Shown here in pieces: positions 45,987 through 58,711 of a DNA stretch of 64,000 nt. The notes under the pieces are model-generated. The model was not told the origin of the DNA. It was given only the letters and a program-made list of their open reading frames with translations, and searched no databases. Position 1 is the first letter of the stretch, and the number at the start of each line of letters is the position of its first letter. The position numbers and the translations under genes were made by a program. The DNA is from Turbatrix aceti (Eukaryota > Nematoda > Chromadorea > Rhabditida > Panagrolaimidae), in NCBI GenBank assembly GCA_963969345.1, contig OZ017770.1:10720180-10784179 (forward strand), read 5' to 3'.

Positions 45987-48869
45987 CGGTGAAAATTTTT
46001 AATTCAGTTTTATCATTGATGTCGATTGGAGACTGCGGTTACATAGGATTGATTTTAAGAACAACGCAATTGTCGTTTCCCCGAATCCGCAAACTGGCCT
46101 GCGCGGATGGCTGCTCAGTTTACGGATATTTTTTGATGCCAAAGGCTGCAAGTGATCGTGTAATCGATATAAACCCTGAAAACCAATTTTTAATTGCTAG
46201 TTTTCAGTAGGTCGTGCCGGGCGGACATTCAAGATTTTGTGAGTGCACTAACAAAAACTTGTCTACCTCAGTTTAAAAAAAGGCTTATTTTTCGCCTTCC
46301 ACAATTTGTCTAGTAGGAGGTCGTCGTTCTGACAGTTGCTTTGCATGCACGAGGACAGTTTTTTTTAATTTGTGTTTAATTTCCTACCTCATTTTTTTAA
46401 ATTATTTGAATGAAAATTTTTAAAGGCAACAAAAAATTCTTCTTCCCGAAGTTTATTTATACAAATGTTAGAAGATGACAAACAGTTTATTTATACAAAG
46501 GCTAGAAGGCGTGAAGTGACGTAGCAACCATTTTTGTAAACAACCCATCGTGACGGTTGGCATTTGCATATCATTGCTGATACGGACACATCCTTGATAC
46601 AAATTAAAAATATATAGTTGCAGTTTTTTTGTTTCGCATGTCGGTTATTTTCTTCAAAAATTCACAACTGTTTGAAATTTTTTGTGTATACTTTACGACA
46701 CTAAATCAGTCAGTTATTTTGTTTCATTGCGCATATTGTTGCAATATATAAATGTTTAGAAAAAAATATATATCTGAACATTTGCAATATAGTTTTGTAT
46801 TTATGATACAGTTATGTACTTTTGATACGCGGAGACGAAGCTGTGGGTCATAAATGCATACAAAGAGGAAACCAGTTACTTTATGTTGACTATTTAATTG
46901 AATCCTTTTCATTTTTTATTTAACATAAAATAATATTGTTTTAAACAGTCTAGAAAAATAAAGTCAAATAAAATATGTGTTTTAAATGTTTTAAATAGCT
47001 TAAAAGCATTGTGTCGCTGCCTTGCCCGTACTGACAGTTTTTTAAGTAAAAAATTAATAAAAGTTTTCTAAATTTTATACTAAGCGCCGTACCAAGTCAT
47101 TCAGTTTTTGTCTTTTTTTTATAAAAACCTCGTTGCGTGAAAAAAATTATTTAATACAAACTATCAATTTCAAGTTTTTGGTTGACGGCAGTTTTTGATT
47201 AAACAAATAAATAACTTTTTTTTCAGGTTTTAAAGAAACCTATGGTTAACGGGGCGAACACATGCCAGGAAACTATAAAAAGTTTGATGAATAAATTTGA
47301 AATGTCAAACTGAATCCAAGTGCAGTTTTCTTTCAGAACACGACACGCTAGCGTCGCTGTCTTAAACATTGGACAAGTTTGAGTTTTACTTTAACCTTTT
47401 GAACATAGAAAAGGGGACCTGAGTGGCAGGGGGACTGCGGGACAATTTCACCCCCGCAGTCTTCCCACACTTCCTCCACGGACCAAATTGACTGGACAGT
47501 TTATATTGGCAGTAACAAACACGACAGTTATACACCCTTCAACAACCAGTTGTCTAGTTGACCGACAGACAACTGGCAATGCATAAACATGCCATCCAGT
47601 TTATCCCCGCCCACAAACAATTCAAATAGTGATCCGAAGCAACAAGCAGCCAGTTTTTGGTACACTTACATATGTTTGTGACAGACAATTTCTGGTTAAT
47701 TTTTCATAACAAATGTTACACAACGCAGTTAAAAATAAAAATAAAAATTTAAGTTGTTCAGAATATTGATACGTATCGCCCAGTTAACTTTTATTATAAA
47801 ACAAAATATTGAAGAAATATGTAAGTGTAGCACAGCACAGTTTAAAAAAATATTTGTAGTTTTTGCAAGAAAAGTGTACCAGTTTGATATATTTTTCAAT
47901 ACAGTTAATTTTTTCAGTGCTGTTTTATTTTTTTACCGTAGAAATATTTTGTAATATAGAAAATACAGTTTTAAATCTTTTTTTATAAAAATATAAAGAC
48001 CCTTAGTTTCTAAAAAAATATGACATGAAGCGAAAAACATAAATCATTGCAGTTTTTTGTTCATTGTTGTCCATGTAACAACCGAAATCATTGCAATACA
48101 AATTATCAGCGAAATGTTTTCCTATGCTGAATTTTTCCAACCACCTTACTCGACGCTACCAAAAACGATACTACCAAGACAGTTTATTTGAAAATTGGCG
48201 TTTTGTCATTGAGCAACTTGCATTTACCATTACAGTTCCAAGCAAATTTTCTATAACAATTTTCTTTTTTTTTGTAAAAATAATTTGTAAAAATTTTGTA
48301 AAAAAAAATTTCAAAGAAAAATAGTTTTTAACTGATTATGCCAAGTTTCTATAAAAATTAAAAAAAAACAACAAAAAAACAAATCATTACAGTTTTTTGT
48401 TCAATTTAAAATGCATTAGTTTTTATAATTAATTTCCTGCTAAAAGCTAAAATAAGCGTTACAACAATCTAATATTTTTTGAACGCACTTTCAAGTCCAG
48501 TTAACAGTTTTCTTTAAAATTGGCGTTTGGTCATTGAGATTTAAAAAATAATTATAAAAAAATTTTAAGTAAACATAGTTTTGTTGAACGGCACGCATTC
48601 ACTTTTGCAGCACGTGTTTTTAAAAAAGAAAAATGTTGGAGTTTTTGTATTTTGCCAAAGCCTGACAAATTTTTATGTATAGTTTAATAAATCTTGTACT
48701 ACCAATGCACAGTTAAAATTTTTTATCTATGCATAGAAACCAACTTGTATGAAAAATAAAAACAAACATTTGAATCACAGGACACCCAACAAGTTATTTT
48801 TTTGGAAAAAACGTAATTTTTTTGAAGCACTAGAAGCGTCATCAGTTATTTGTTTTATTTTTTAAACAC

Positions 48870-48881
48870 TGACAAGCCGTT
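48870..48881 (+). other. SINE empty site in macrosatellite unit 4
   Basis: The single 12-bp target TGACAAGCCGTT is intact here and runs straight into TCTAGAAAATTG, as in the flank of the filled sites. Unit 4 never received the SINE or, less likely, lost it precisely. This independently proves the SINE boundaries and makes unit 4 the outgroup of units 1-3. Confidence 0.92.
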
Positions 48882-51166
48882 CTAGAAAATTGTTCAGTTA
48901 TTTTGCATTCTACTATAAAATAAGGCTTTGAGCTATAAAAAAAATAAAAATAAAAAATTAATTGTTGCCAATTCAGTTTAAAAAAATTATGTGGTTATGT
49001 TGTTAAGTTTTTTTTGCAAATTGAAACAAAACATTAATACGGTGCAGCGAATTATGATGTTTAGGTGATAATGAGCCAGACATTTCTAAAACTTTGTTCA
49101 TTTAATATTGGTTGTTGTCCATGTAACAACAGAAGTCAATGCAATACAAACTATCAGCGAAATGTTTTTCTATGCTGAATTTTTCCAACCACCTTACTCG
49201 ACGCTACCAAAAACGATACTACCAAGACAGTTTGTAACTCAAAATAACTCAAAATAACTCAAAATTGTAAATGTATTTACATGTGTCGAACAACAAATAT
49301 ACAAAACTCAGCCAAAAATAATAAAATTGTAAATCAGTTATTTCTTTTGTGTAGCAGTGCAATAGAGAATTACTATATCCAAAAAACAAGTTTGACGCGC
49401 AAGTAAAAGTAAAAAAAGAATGTCTTTCTACAGTTTTTTTTATTTTCAATCCCCCTTTATTGCTATTATCTCAAACAATTAACGTATAAATTTTAGCAAA
49501 TTATGGGTGCATAAAAAACCTTAAATGTTAAACAGTTTTTTTACTTTCAGAAAACAAATACGTAGAGAAAAAGCTTGCACTCAGTTAACTTTTACTTTTT
49601 TTAATTTTTAAAAAACGAAATATGAATGAAACAACGGGGGACAATGAAATACAAAATTGTACATATTTTTTTCCTGACTAGTTTCATTTGATCGCAACAG
49701 TTGACAAAAAAGTATAAAAACTAACGAGGCCATGCACTAAATATTTTTGAACGGTTTTCACAAGTTCTACAAAAAATGCAGTTTTTTTAAATCGTTAAAT
49801 TCTTTATTTAATAATATTCAATAATATTTACAATTTATAATTACAATTTGAAAAGAACGCGTCGATACTTTTGGATATATGTATTTCTGCAGCAGTTTTC
49901 TAATCGTTTTATTACCATGAACAAAATCTTTTTTTCATGGCACCGTGGTGCAGTAAAACTTAATTTTTTTACTACATTTAAAACTTATTTATTTTCAGTT
50001 AATAATTATCATTTGCGTAATGTAGTTTTGCGTAAGCTGCACTCACACTTACATAGGTGTCAGAGCATCTCGGGTCTCTGAAAACTATTTAAAAGAAAAA
50101 TGCTACACACCTTATACTTTCTCAGTTATTTTTTAAATTCTGATAAAAAAATAATTGTACAGAAATTGTTTTATTTTAAATAAGTGTTGCACTGCACTGT
50201 TCAAAAAGAAAATGTAAAGTTTTTGCAAAAAAAACAAGTTTACCAGTTTTAAAGTACAAGGCTTACGAGCTAAGGGACAAATAATAGGGAGCGGGCACAC
50301 AGGATGTGAGGAGACCAAGGACTGACTAGATTGCCTGCCGCAGCGACTTGGTCAGTCGCGGGGGCAGGACAATCGAGTAGCGCTGACAGAGCGCATAAGA
50401 TGCAATCTTTGGGCGCTACAAATCAATGGTGACATTAATGGTGACTACTAGGGGAAACGTCAGCCGTACACCCTTACGTTCACCCTCACCACACTACGTT
50501 ATTTGTATAAACAAGTTTGTTTTTCAGTACAGTTAAACTTTAAAAATATTTTTTAATTCTTCGACTTCATCGGCAGTTTTTTTTTAATAAATACTTTTTT
50601 TTATAAATAGTACATTTATGTAAATCTATTTGTTATTATTCTGTTTCACAACGTACTCTTTTTTTTCAGTTAATTCTTTTTAAAACAAAAATATACAAAA
50701 ACTGACAAACCGCCAAAAAATCGTAAATAGATGTATTTAGTACGATTTTTGTATAATCAAGTTTTGTTCTTTGTAGCCAATGTGGGCATCCAGTTTATTT
50801 TTATCCGTCGTGCAATTGGTTTTGCTCTGGTTTCAGGATTAAAAAAATTGGCACTGTGGCCAATTCAGTTTTCTAGCATTACAAAAAACTATATATGATC
50901 GCACAAACACGTTATTGCATGTCGTTTATGATTTTGAATGCTCTGAACGAATTTATAGACAGTTTATTCATTTAGATATAAATCATAAAAGAAATAAAAT
51001 TTTTGCCGGACTTCAAAGTTTGATCAAGATCGGCGGTAACAAGCGCGACAGGCTAGCGTCGTTTTTTTAACATCAGACAAGCATGAGCTTTACGTAACCC
51101 TTTTGTACGTCTTTCCTCTTTGGGCCTAATTGACTGAACAGTTTATTCTGAGATTGACAGCAACAA

Positions 51167-52250
51167 ACACGACAATTATGCACCCCCTTCGACAACCAGT
51201 TGACTGGCAGACAACCGGCAATGCACAAGCATGCCATTCAGTTCATCCTGCCCCCAAATAATTCACAGAGTTTCCAAGTAGCCAGTTCAGTTTTTGGTTA
51301 ACTTGATACATATGTCTATGACAAACACTGTCTGGTTCATTTCAAATGACAAATGCTTCATAAACGCAGGTATAATAAAAAATCAATTTTTTTTAAGTTT
51401 GAAACAAGCAACGAAATTAAAACGCAGCAGTTTTTGTAATCGTATTCCTGCTCAAAAGGGCGCTAGAAATGTCAAACAACTTATTTGCAAAATAGAACAA
51501 ATTGTTTTCTAAATTTGTGTGCGTACAAATTTATTTAGGAAGGTTTTTTAAACCAAATATTTAGTTTTTCTAAGTTTTTTTAAGAACCTTGTTGACCATC
51601 GGCAAAAATTGGGCGTCTTTCTGACTGATAGCATAAATTTATCTTGTTTAAAATTAGAAAAATGATAAACCATCTACAGTTAAATTTTAATAAATAACAA
51701 ATTAACATTCTTGTCAGTTTTTTTATGACAAAAAAAATATTTTCAATAAAAGTCAAGTACTTTTAAACAAAATTAAAAAATATTTTCAAAAAAGAAAAAT
51801 AATCAAATGTTACACAGTTTTTTACTTGTTAGAGTTTTTAAGAAAACAAAAACATTATAAAAAAGGCTTTCCCCAGTTAAGCAATCTAAATGTCTTGTTA
51901 GTATGTTGTTTCTGTATCCAACACCTAAGGAGTTTTAACAAAATATTGCTGTTTTTTGCTAAAAATTTCACTTTTTCAGTTTACTTATCATTTTCACGTT
52001 AATGTGAACATTTATTTAATTCTTTACAACACAAAAATAAATTGCTTTATCTATATTATAAATATCAGCGCTGACGAAACAAACAAATTTGTACTGTTGC
52101 CAAATCAGTTTAAAAATTAAATACCCAATTTAGATCTGCTTTGCAGTTTGTTATATTTTGTTAGTAACAAACACGACAATTATGCACCCCTTCAATAACA
52201 AGTTTTCTTGTTGACCGACAGCAACTGGCAATGAATGAGCATCTAGCCCC
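51167..52250 (+). other. Unit-4-specific CAGTT sequence
   Basis: About 1.1 kb absent from the other units, with the same high CAGTT density (about 12 copies, same strand). Segments near 51167-51345 and 52165-52235 are diverged paralogues of 1520-1700. It shows what the domain looked like before the hinge replaced part of it. Confidence 0.75.
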
Positions 52251-53634
52251 CAAATAAACTGGAAACATTGAAGAATTTGTAAGCGCACTAACAAAAAAGC
52301 ATCTTGTCTACCCCAGTTTCAAATCAAAAATGGCTTAATTTTGCCTTGGCCTATTTGTACAGTCGTAGGTCGTTGTTCTGACTTGCCTCTCTCAATGTTT
52401 CTTAATTAGTTTGGCATTCCAGTTATTTAAAAAATAATTATAAAAAAATTAAAAGTAAACAGTTTTCTTTTTTTTTGAGCGGCACGTATTTTGTCTTTCC
52501 ATTTTGTCTTATGCCGCGGATACAACAGTTCTGATTTTTGAAAAGAAAAGCACAATTTAGTAAAAAAATGCTTGTGCTCTTGTATTGTGTCGACGCCCTA
52601 CCTCTACTATCAGCTATAAACAATTTATACTGATTAATTGAGCGGCGGACAACGAAAGCTAAAACAAAAATTCGCAAATGCGAAGCTGATAAGAAAGACT
52701 TCTACCGTTACTCTACTAACCATGGTACGGAGTTCGAAAACGCATGCTCTGTTTTTTGTAGTAGTATAGAACGGAGTTTCAAATCGGCTTTTTTTTTTGT
52801 TTCCTATTGTTTTTATCACGATGCCAAAGCTTGGTGAGATATTTTCTCTTTTGACTCAAGAGACATTTAACCACAGTACTTAACCAACTGCCAGCTATTT
52901 GACTGAAAAAAAAGGACCACACATCTCTTTGACTGGGTGTACAACGGCTGCATCTTAACGAACAACAAAGCAAAGGGGGGAGGGGGGGGGGGCTCACCAA
53001 ACGCAAAAGCACTACAGTGTGCGTAGTATATTACAGCAAGTGCAAAAAATGGGATTACACCGTCACCGCGTCATGAAAATGGAAATTGGTAAAAATGGAC
53101 ACGCACCGGCAAATGGGACCCCCTCCCCCACGGTACTGTACCAAAGTGACAGAGGACCAAACTCCGACACGTTACCTAATAAACAACAATTAAAATGCAT
53201 TACTCTGAAACCTGAGTAGTTTCTGGAATTTATATATTACACCGAAAACAACCCAATTCATCGAGTCAAGTATCGTTGTCTTTTTCTCAACAGAAAATTA
53301 AAAAAAGTTGTCTAATGACCCAAAACCTAATCACCGAGGCAACCATACAACTGACTTAAATCAGGCGTTAATGTGCTGCTCGCAGCATAAAACGCATCCT
53401 GCCGAGGTCGGCACAGATAATCCGTTAAGCTAGCGTCCGGCTGACCACTGCAAAAGCTATGGATTCTAGCCATTTGGCAGTGAATCTCATTATAATAACC
53501 AACACAAAAGAGAAACTAGATCCTTTAAAAGTTGCCAAAAGTACTTGCAAAAACTATGACACTTCCAAAGCCAAGGCGTAATTAATCGATATAATTCTTG
53601 ATGGAGAATTTAATAAAAATATAAAAACATAGGG

Positions 53635-54184
53635 ATTGCGAAATTAACTTTTTTTGAACAGCTTTGTTTGAATTATTTTAAGGGGGCTACCTTATGTTTT
53701 TATATTTTTATCACATTTTTCATCAAAAGTTACGTCGATCAATGTAATAAAGTAAAAGGCTTTAGAAGAGCATTAATTTTTTGCCAAAAATTAGCAAAAG
53801 TATCAAAAACCAGATGTACGACTACCGTAACTCTTCCAGTAAAAAATGTTTCATACAACTGAGTTCTTCATCAAAAACTCATACTCTGTATATAAACGCT
53901 TTTCTGATACCCAATAAATGTTATCTGCCTCTGCCTGGTCTCACCCTTCCATTGTCTGTACTCGGCCCGTACACCCGACGTACTCGGCCCGTACAATTGA
54001 CCAAAAAATAAGTAGTCCTCTAATCGGACAAACCAAACCGATTGCGTAAAATACAATTATTTTTTAAATATATAAACTTCTAAAAACTTTCATTATACAT
54101 TTTTAACACACTGTAATATTGATGCTCATTTTTGCAGACATTGCTTGCGTTTTCGAGCCTTCAATGCAGAACCAGGTTCAATTG
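53635..54184. other. Non-repetitive AT-rich spacer
   Basis: No gene or element is recognised. It contains a short tandem repeat of GTACTCGGCCCGTACA near 53958-53996. Confidence 0.5.
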
Positions 54185-56096
54185 AGGGCTTGTCCAGAAA
54201 TTACGTCATCACAAAATCGGTGATTTTTTACCCCCCCCCCATCTGTCATCGGTCGTCATTGCAAGGTGGGGCACCCCGGACCCCCCCCCCCTAAATGACG
54301 TCATTTTGAAAAAAAATTTGTAATTTTTTAGTGTTTTTTTTGCAAGTTTTGGTTCATCAATTTTGCTAAAAACTACTTTCGAAAACTATATGCCGAAATT
54401 ATTGTGTAGTTTTTATGTTTTTTTAAGAAGCCTGTTCGGAGTCGGTCATATTTAAAAAAATGATTGGAGAAACATAATTATATTGGAACAAAAACAGTCA
54501 GTTTTCAGCGCATTTTGACAAAAAAAACTGAAATTTAGAAAATTTGTAAGCCAATTCTTGAAATTTTTTAATGACATCATTTTGAGCAGTACCGGGTACT
54601 GCTCAAAATGGGTATTGCATTTTGTGTAAAAAATTTTTGTGCTTTTGCAACACACGACCACAACTTTTGTTTTTCACGATGGATGTGATGTGTGTCATGC
54701 TCAATCGCACACACGGCACGAAATACGTGCGTCTGTTACGAACAAATAAGCTAACTTGGAGATTTTGGCACATACATGCTTAGTGAACAAGAGGGGAGGG
54801 GAGCGCATGCAAACGTCGAACGTGTTCATTCAATCGTACTTTTAATTTTTAGACGAATGTGTGAGATCATACACGATATCGTAAAAAAATGTAAAATAAT
54901 TAGGATTAATGCAATTTGCGATCCTGCGTGTTTCTGGCCAAAATTTGATATTACTTTGTTGTTTTTTTCAAAGTCATAGTCAATTTCGACGTCACAGAGG
55001 TTAAAGGCGATTGTTGCAAAATAAATTGCCCCTCCGAATCTTCATTCAACGGGCTCATAATATAAGATAATTTGTGCAAGTCCCCCAAAAAAGTAGATGT
55101 CTGTTGAAAAAAGTACGACTGTTGGACTATGTATTATACAGCAATCGGAACTTCAAAGCAACATTCGTGCAGTGCCATGGCCGGTTCGAAAGCACGACGA
55201 CGGAAAGCGAACCGGCAACGATAAACTAGGGCAGTGCCACTGCTTTTTTTTTTTTTTTTTTTATCAATAGAGCTTTTTATTATTTTTATTTTTTTTATCA
55301 ATAGAGTGAATCCGTAGAGCCCTAAAGGATAGGGCTGGGAAAATGAAAGCGACGTACATCAAATAATAATTGCCGCGCATAGACTTCCTTCAGGTGAACC
55401 TGCCAATCATGGCTTTCCGTTCATCTTGTACAGAACAGACCAAAAAGGAGATGTCTGTACTTCTTTTTAACAGTTTTCTACTTTTTTTGGGGACTTGCTC
55501 AAATTATTCTTGACTTGCTCAAGCGTGTTGAATGAAGATTCGGAGGGGCATGGGCGCATTTTTGTAAGTATGTATATGACATTTGATAAAAACGGTCGCC
55601 AACTTTTTGTGTTTTGAGCAAAATTGTAATCAAAGAAAGTGATTTTTTGATGCACGTAGATCAGCCCACAGCATAAAAAACAAAAATGAGAACATATTTT
55701 TGCAGCTAGAAATGATTTTAAATTTAAGAGGTGTATAAATAAGTTTTGTCATCTTGCGCAAAACAATCTTGAGTCAGGTGTCAAACATGTGTGCGGGCGT
55801 TCACGATTTGTGCGACGTTTATGCTTTTCTTTTTTTAACAAGCACGATAATGTTTAGCTCACGAAAATGTGTCATTCTAGCAAAACATAATTTGTGAACG
55901 GCACATGCATGGTTTTCTGTGCGCAAACTATGACACACCTAACAAACTTTTCGTGGATGCGATCGCATGTGTTCGTCTGTACGAACAAACAAAATGCAAT
56001 ACCTTTACTACCCCCCTCCCCCCTTCATAATTTTTCGTCATTTTTGGACTGACCCGCTCCCCCCTCTTGCAATGACGTAATTTCTGGACAAGCCCT
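54185..56096. mobile_element. 1.9-kb TIR element with C-rich subterminal tracts
   Basis: The ends AGGGCTTGTCCAGAAATTAC and complement (56077-56096) are inverted and perfect over about 27 bp including GTCAT, each followed by C-rich tracts. A second inverted pair lies inside: CCCCTCCGAATCTTCATTC at 55029 and its complement ending at 55548, with AGTCCCCCAAAAAAGTAG-type sequence also mirrored. The element looks non-autonomous and foldback-like. No transposase frame and no clear target duplication are seen, so the superfamily is open. Confidence 0.7.
55241..55315 (+). repeat. Poly-T tract and ATCAATAGAG duplication
   Basis: A run of about 20 T is followed by TTTATCAATAGAG twice, separated by T/A-rich sequence. 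It sits near the centre of the foldback element and may be the scar of a smaller insertion. Confidence 0.6.
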
Positions 56097-56241
56097 AAGA
56101 ACTACGACGCGGCGCAAGTAGCTACGATTGACGTCGTCCTCTTCGTGCAATCGGTACTCATCATTGTCTCTCTAATTTTGTCATGAGTCATAAGAGTAAT
56201 AAAGTAAAAGTAAAAGTAAAAGTAAACTGTGATGTTGCCAG

Positions 56242-56630
56242 CAGTGTTCCGCTGACTCCGACTCAGAGTCGACTCTTTGACTCTGACTCTGACTCTGAGA
56301 GTCGAGAGTCAGAGTCAGAGTCGAGAGTCGATTTTTACAAAATGACCTTTTGACTCTTTGGAGTCGACTCTTTGATGAAAATTTTTTGAAAAAAATACAC
56401 TTTTATAGCCATTTTTGATGCCAAATGTTTGATTTTGTAAAATAAAAACTCGTTAAAGATGAAAGCACGCAGTTTTAGGCGTTTATTGATGCATTTTTTG
56501 TGAACCTATTTTAACTCGGAGTCAAAGAGTCGATTCTGGGAGTCGGAGTCGAAAGAGTCGACTCTTTCGACTTTCGACTCTGAGTCAGAGTCGAGAGTCG
56601 AGAGTCGATTTTGGCCAGAACGGAACACTG
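56242..56630. mobile_element. hAT-type MITE (389 bp)
   Basis: A perfect 8-bp target duplication GTTGCCAG flanks it (56234-56241 and 56631-56638). The ends begin CAGTGTTCCG and finish CGGAACACTG, the classic hAT terminal form. Both subterminal regions are packed with GAGTC/GACTC motifs in both orientations, giving strong self-complementarity. The centre is AT-rich. There is no coding capacity, so it was moved in trans. Confidence 0.93.
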
Positions 56631-56794
56631 GTTGCCAGAAAGCAGTACAAAATAAATACAATATTCTGTGGTAAAAATTTGTTTCAGTCAAATTTTTGGC
56701 TTACGGTTTAGTTCTGTATACGGCTAGTTCCTGTATACAGTGTGACAAGTTTCGTGTTAAATCTGTTCTTGCTTAAAAACTGCAACATTAATGA

Positions 56795-57058
56795 TGCATT
56801 AATGAAGAACTTCAGGAAATGCTATCGAATATGGCCATCATCTGCAAGGACGTCGGACTGGAAGTCAACGTCAAGAAGACAGAAATGGCGGGATCTGCGA
56901 CCTATCTCCTCCGGACTTCTCCTCATGGGAAGAAGAAATCGCGACCAAAACGAATCGAGACATTTACACCTACGTGGACATCATTTGTGCCTCCTAACAT
57001 CTGGTCTAATGATAACTAACCACTGAGTAATGGTGAAATAAATAAAAATAAATAAAAT
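56795..57058 (+). pseudogene. LINE 3' relic (reverse transcriptase end)
   Basis: The frame through 56819-57019 reads NEELQEMLSNMAIICKDVGL then EVNVKKTEM, which matches the conserved region after the catalytic YxDD of non-LTR reverse transcriptases (GL-x-N-x-KT pattern). A stop precedes it. The frame then degenerates and a tail of TAAA repeats ends near 57058. Most of the element is missing, with a 5' truncation just before the motif and probably an internal deletion. Clade not assigned. Confidence 0.7.
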
Positions 57059-57260
57059 ACGTCGATAGGTTTTGATGGCACTGCTTTGAATATGTCCACT
57101 TTGAATAAGTGCACTTCGATTAAGTCTTTAATTTTGTCCATTTTTTGCAATGACCAATTTTGCCTCTTGTCTTAGATTCTTTCCATGTATTTTTGAAAAA
57201 TATGTCAGGGTTTTGTGTGAACTACATACATCGATTTCTTTCCTGATAATATTTAAATAT
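57059..57260. other. Spacer before the LTR element
   Basis: Short AT-rich sequence with repeated TTTGAATA and GTCCACTT / GTGCACTT phrases; nothing recognised. Confidence 0.4.
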
Positions 57261-57265
57261 GTATG

Positions 57266-57446
57266 TGCTGTAGGCCGTCAGGGACGGGCTACAGGCGGGA
57301 GGAGGACAGGAGAGAGCGTCAAGGAGCGAATCAGGGAGTGGTCATTTATTGGGTCTTGGATCATGCTTATATACACATCGGTATGCTAATTAGATGGATA
57401 GGTAAGGCAGGTGTGGACAGTGAGGGAAGAGGACGTGAGGACGCCA
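57266..57446 (-). repeat. 3' LTR
   Basis: 181 bp, identical by eye to 59002-59182. Read on the minus strand it starts TGGCGTCC and ends CTACAGCA. Confidence 0.95.
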
Positions 57447-57526
57447 CGTTTTCTTTCATTTTTTTTTTTATTTTTTTTAGGGCTCTTGGATGGAGGAATC
57501 GGGTGGCCTGCCGTGCTTTTCAAAAC

Positions 57527-58711
57527 TTACGGGGCACGGAGAGATGACGTTGTAGGGCTTCTCATTGTCGTCTGGGGAAGGGCGTCATCTGGTGATTTTG
57601 GATTCTGAGAGCACGAAGAATGGTCGTCTGAGTTATCTGGCGGTGCGTAAACTTCGTTGTCTTGGTTTCGGGGAGCGTTGATCTCGCATTGATGAATAAA
57701 GTATGGATTATCGTCGTCTTCGTAAGTCGGAATTGCGTTAACAAAATAGGGGTTGTTTTCGGATTCATTCTCATGGTAGTCGATCTGTTCGATTTGCTGT
57801 GCATGTCGAGAGGGAAGCGGTTGGTTAAATTGTTGACCTGGATCAAAGTTTTGATGCTCTTGATGTTTTAGCAGCTGGGAATGACCGTTTTGTCGTAGTG
57901 GTTGTTGATTGCGAAAATGGCAAACTGTTGGGAGATGTCCTCTTTTTCCACAAACTGTACACGTATTTCTAGCGGCTGGGCATTGATATCGGGGGTGGGG
58001 TTGTAGGCCGCAATAATAGCAAATTTCTGGAGCAGGCTTAGAGTAGCGTCTTTGTTGCGTGGCCATGTAAATAGTTGCCGGCTGTGTGCTTTGCTCGTTC
58101 CTTACAGTTTGTTGTACTCTGCATTGAACGTTGAAGGCGCGAACGAGGGCCAATAGCTCTGGGATAGTGTCTTTAGCATTTTCTGGTCGGAATATGTAGT
58201 CTCGCAGTTCTGAATTTTGTAGACCTGTTGTGATGCTCAGTATTGCATCAGTGTCGTCTGTGTAGCCACATTGCGCAGCCAAAACTGACATCCGTAAAAT
58301 ATAATCATTGTCGTTTTCTTCTAGTTTCTGCTTCGTTCTTCGTAGATCTGCTCGTGCCAGGCGTTTGTCAATAACCTTGCCGTAGTATTTTTTTAGAGTA
58401 GCTGTGAGGTCGTCGTATGTCGTTGTTAGGATCTTTCCTGGGCCAACCCAGGCTCGTAGACTTTCCATTGCCACGGGACCTAGGCAGTTTAGCAGGATGC
58501 CGCGTTGCTCTTCAGGGTTGACAATTTTCTTGTTCAGAAAGAAGATTGTTAGCTGGTCTTGGAAGGCATCCCAGTCTCGCGCAGGATCGTAAGGTTGCGG
58601 GGCGTGGTACATGATCCCAGAGCATTCGCGCGCTGGCGACCGCTCTCGGTCTGCTGGCAACGAAGGGTCTTCTGATGATTGGTGTCTGTGGTTGCGGGTG
58701 TTGCGAGCCAT
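57527..58711 (-). CDS. gag: Retrotransposon Gag polyprotein
   Basis: A 394-residue intact ORF starting MARNTRNHRHQSSED; the ATG lies about 290 bp inside the 5' LTR. Residues about 40-200 form the capsid-like region typical of Ty3/Gypsy Gag, with a WDAFQDQL motif and an EQRGILLNCLG segment. Residues about 230-265 carry two CCHC zinc knuckles of the C-x2-C-x4-H-x4-C type (CYYCGLQPHPRYQC and CTVCGKRGHLPTVC), which bind RNA in nucleocapsid. The tail is Asn/Gln/Asp-rich and ends without a protease D-T/S-G motif or frameshift signal. The protein would assemble particles around retroelement RNA in the cytoplasm. The stop lies 80 bp before the 3' LTR, so no pol gene was lost by a simple point mutation. 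Confidence 0.93.
   Translation of the reverse strand: MARNTRNHRHQSSEDPSLPADRERSPARECSGIMYHAPQPYDPARDWDAFQDQLTIFFLNKKIVNPEEQRGILLNCLGPVAMESLRAWVGPGKILTTTYDDLTATLKKYYGKVIDKRLARADLRRTKQKLEENDNDYILRMSVLAAQCGYTDDTDAILSITTGLQNSELRDYIFRPENAKDTIPELLALVRAFNVQCRVQQTVRNEQSTQPATIYMATQQRRYSKPAPEICYYCGLQPHPRYQCPAARNTCTVCGKRGHLPTVCHFRNQQPLRQNGHSQLLKHQEHQNFDPGQQFNQPLPSRHAQQIEQIDYHENESENNPYFVNAIPTYEDDDNPYFIHQCEINAPRNQDNEVYAPPDNSDDHSSCSQNPKSPDDALPQTTMRSPTTSSLRAP

Larger units (their letters stand above)
45987..53634 (+). repeat. Macrosatellite unit 4, divergent and truncated
   Basis: Lacks the SINE, lacks the hinge, and has its own CAGTT-type sequence at 51167-52250 where units 1-3 carry the hinge and a duplicated block. 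It rejoins at GAGCATCTAGCCCCCAAATA and ends after CATAGGG, where units 1-3 continue TTGCC and this copy turns into unrelated sequence. It appears closest to the ancestral structure. Interior sequence carries more substitutions than units 1-3 do among themselves. Confidence 0.92.

Noticed and set aside
1..53634. rDNA, histone cluster or proviral segment array
   Set aside because: No rRNA, histone or viral structural gene is recognisable in the unit.
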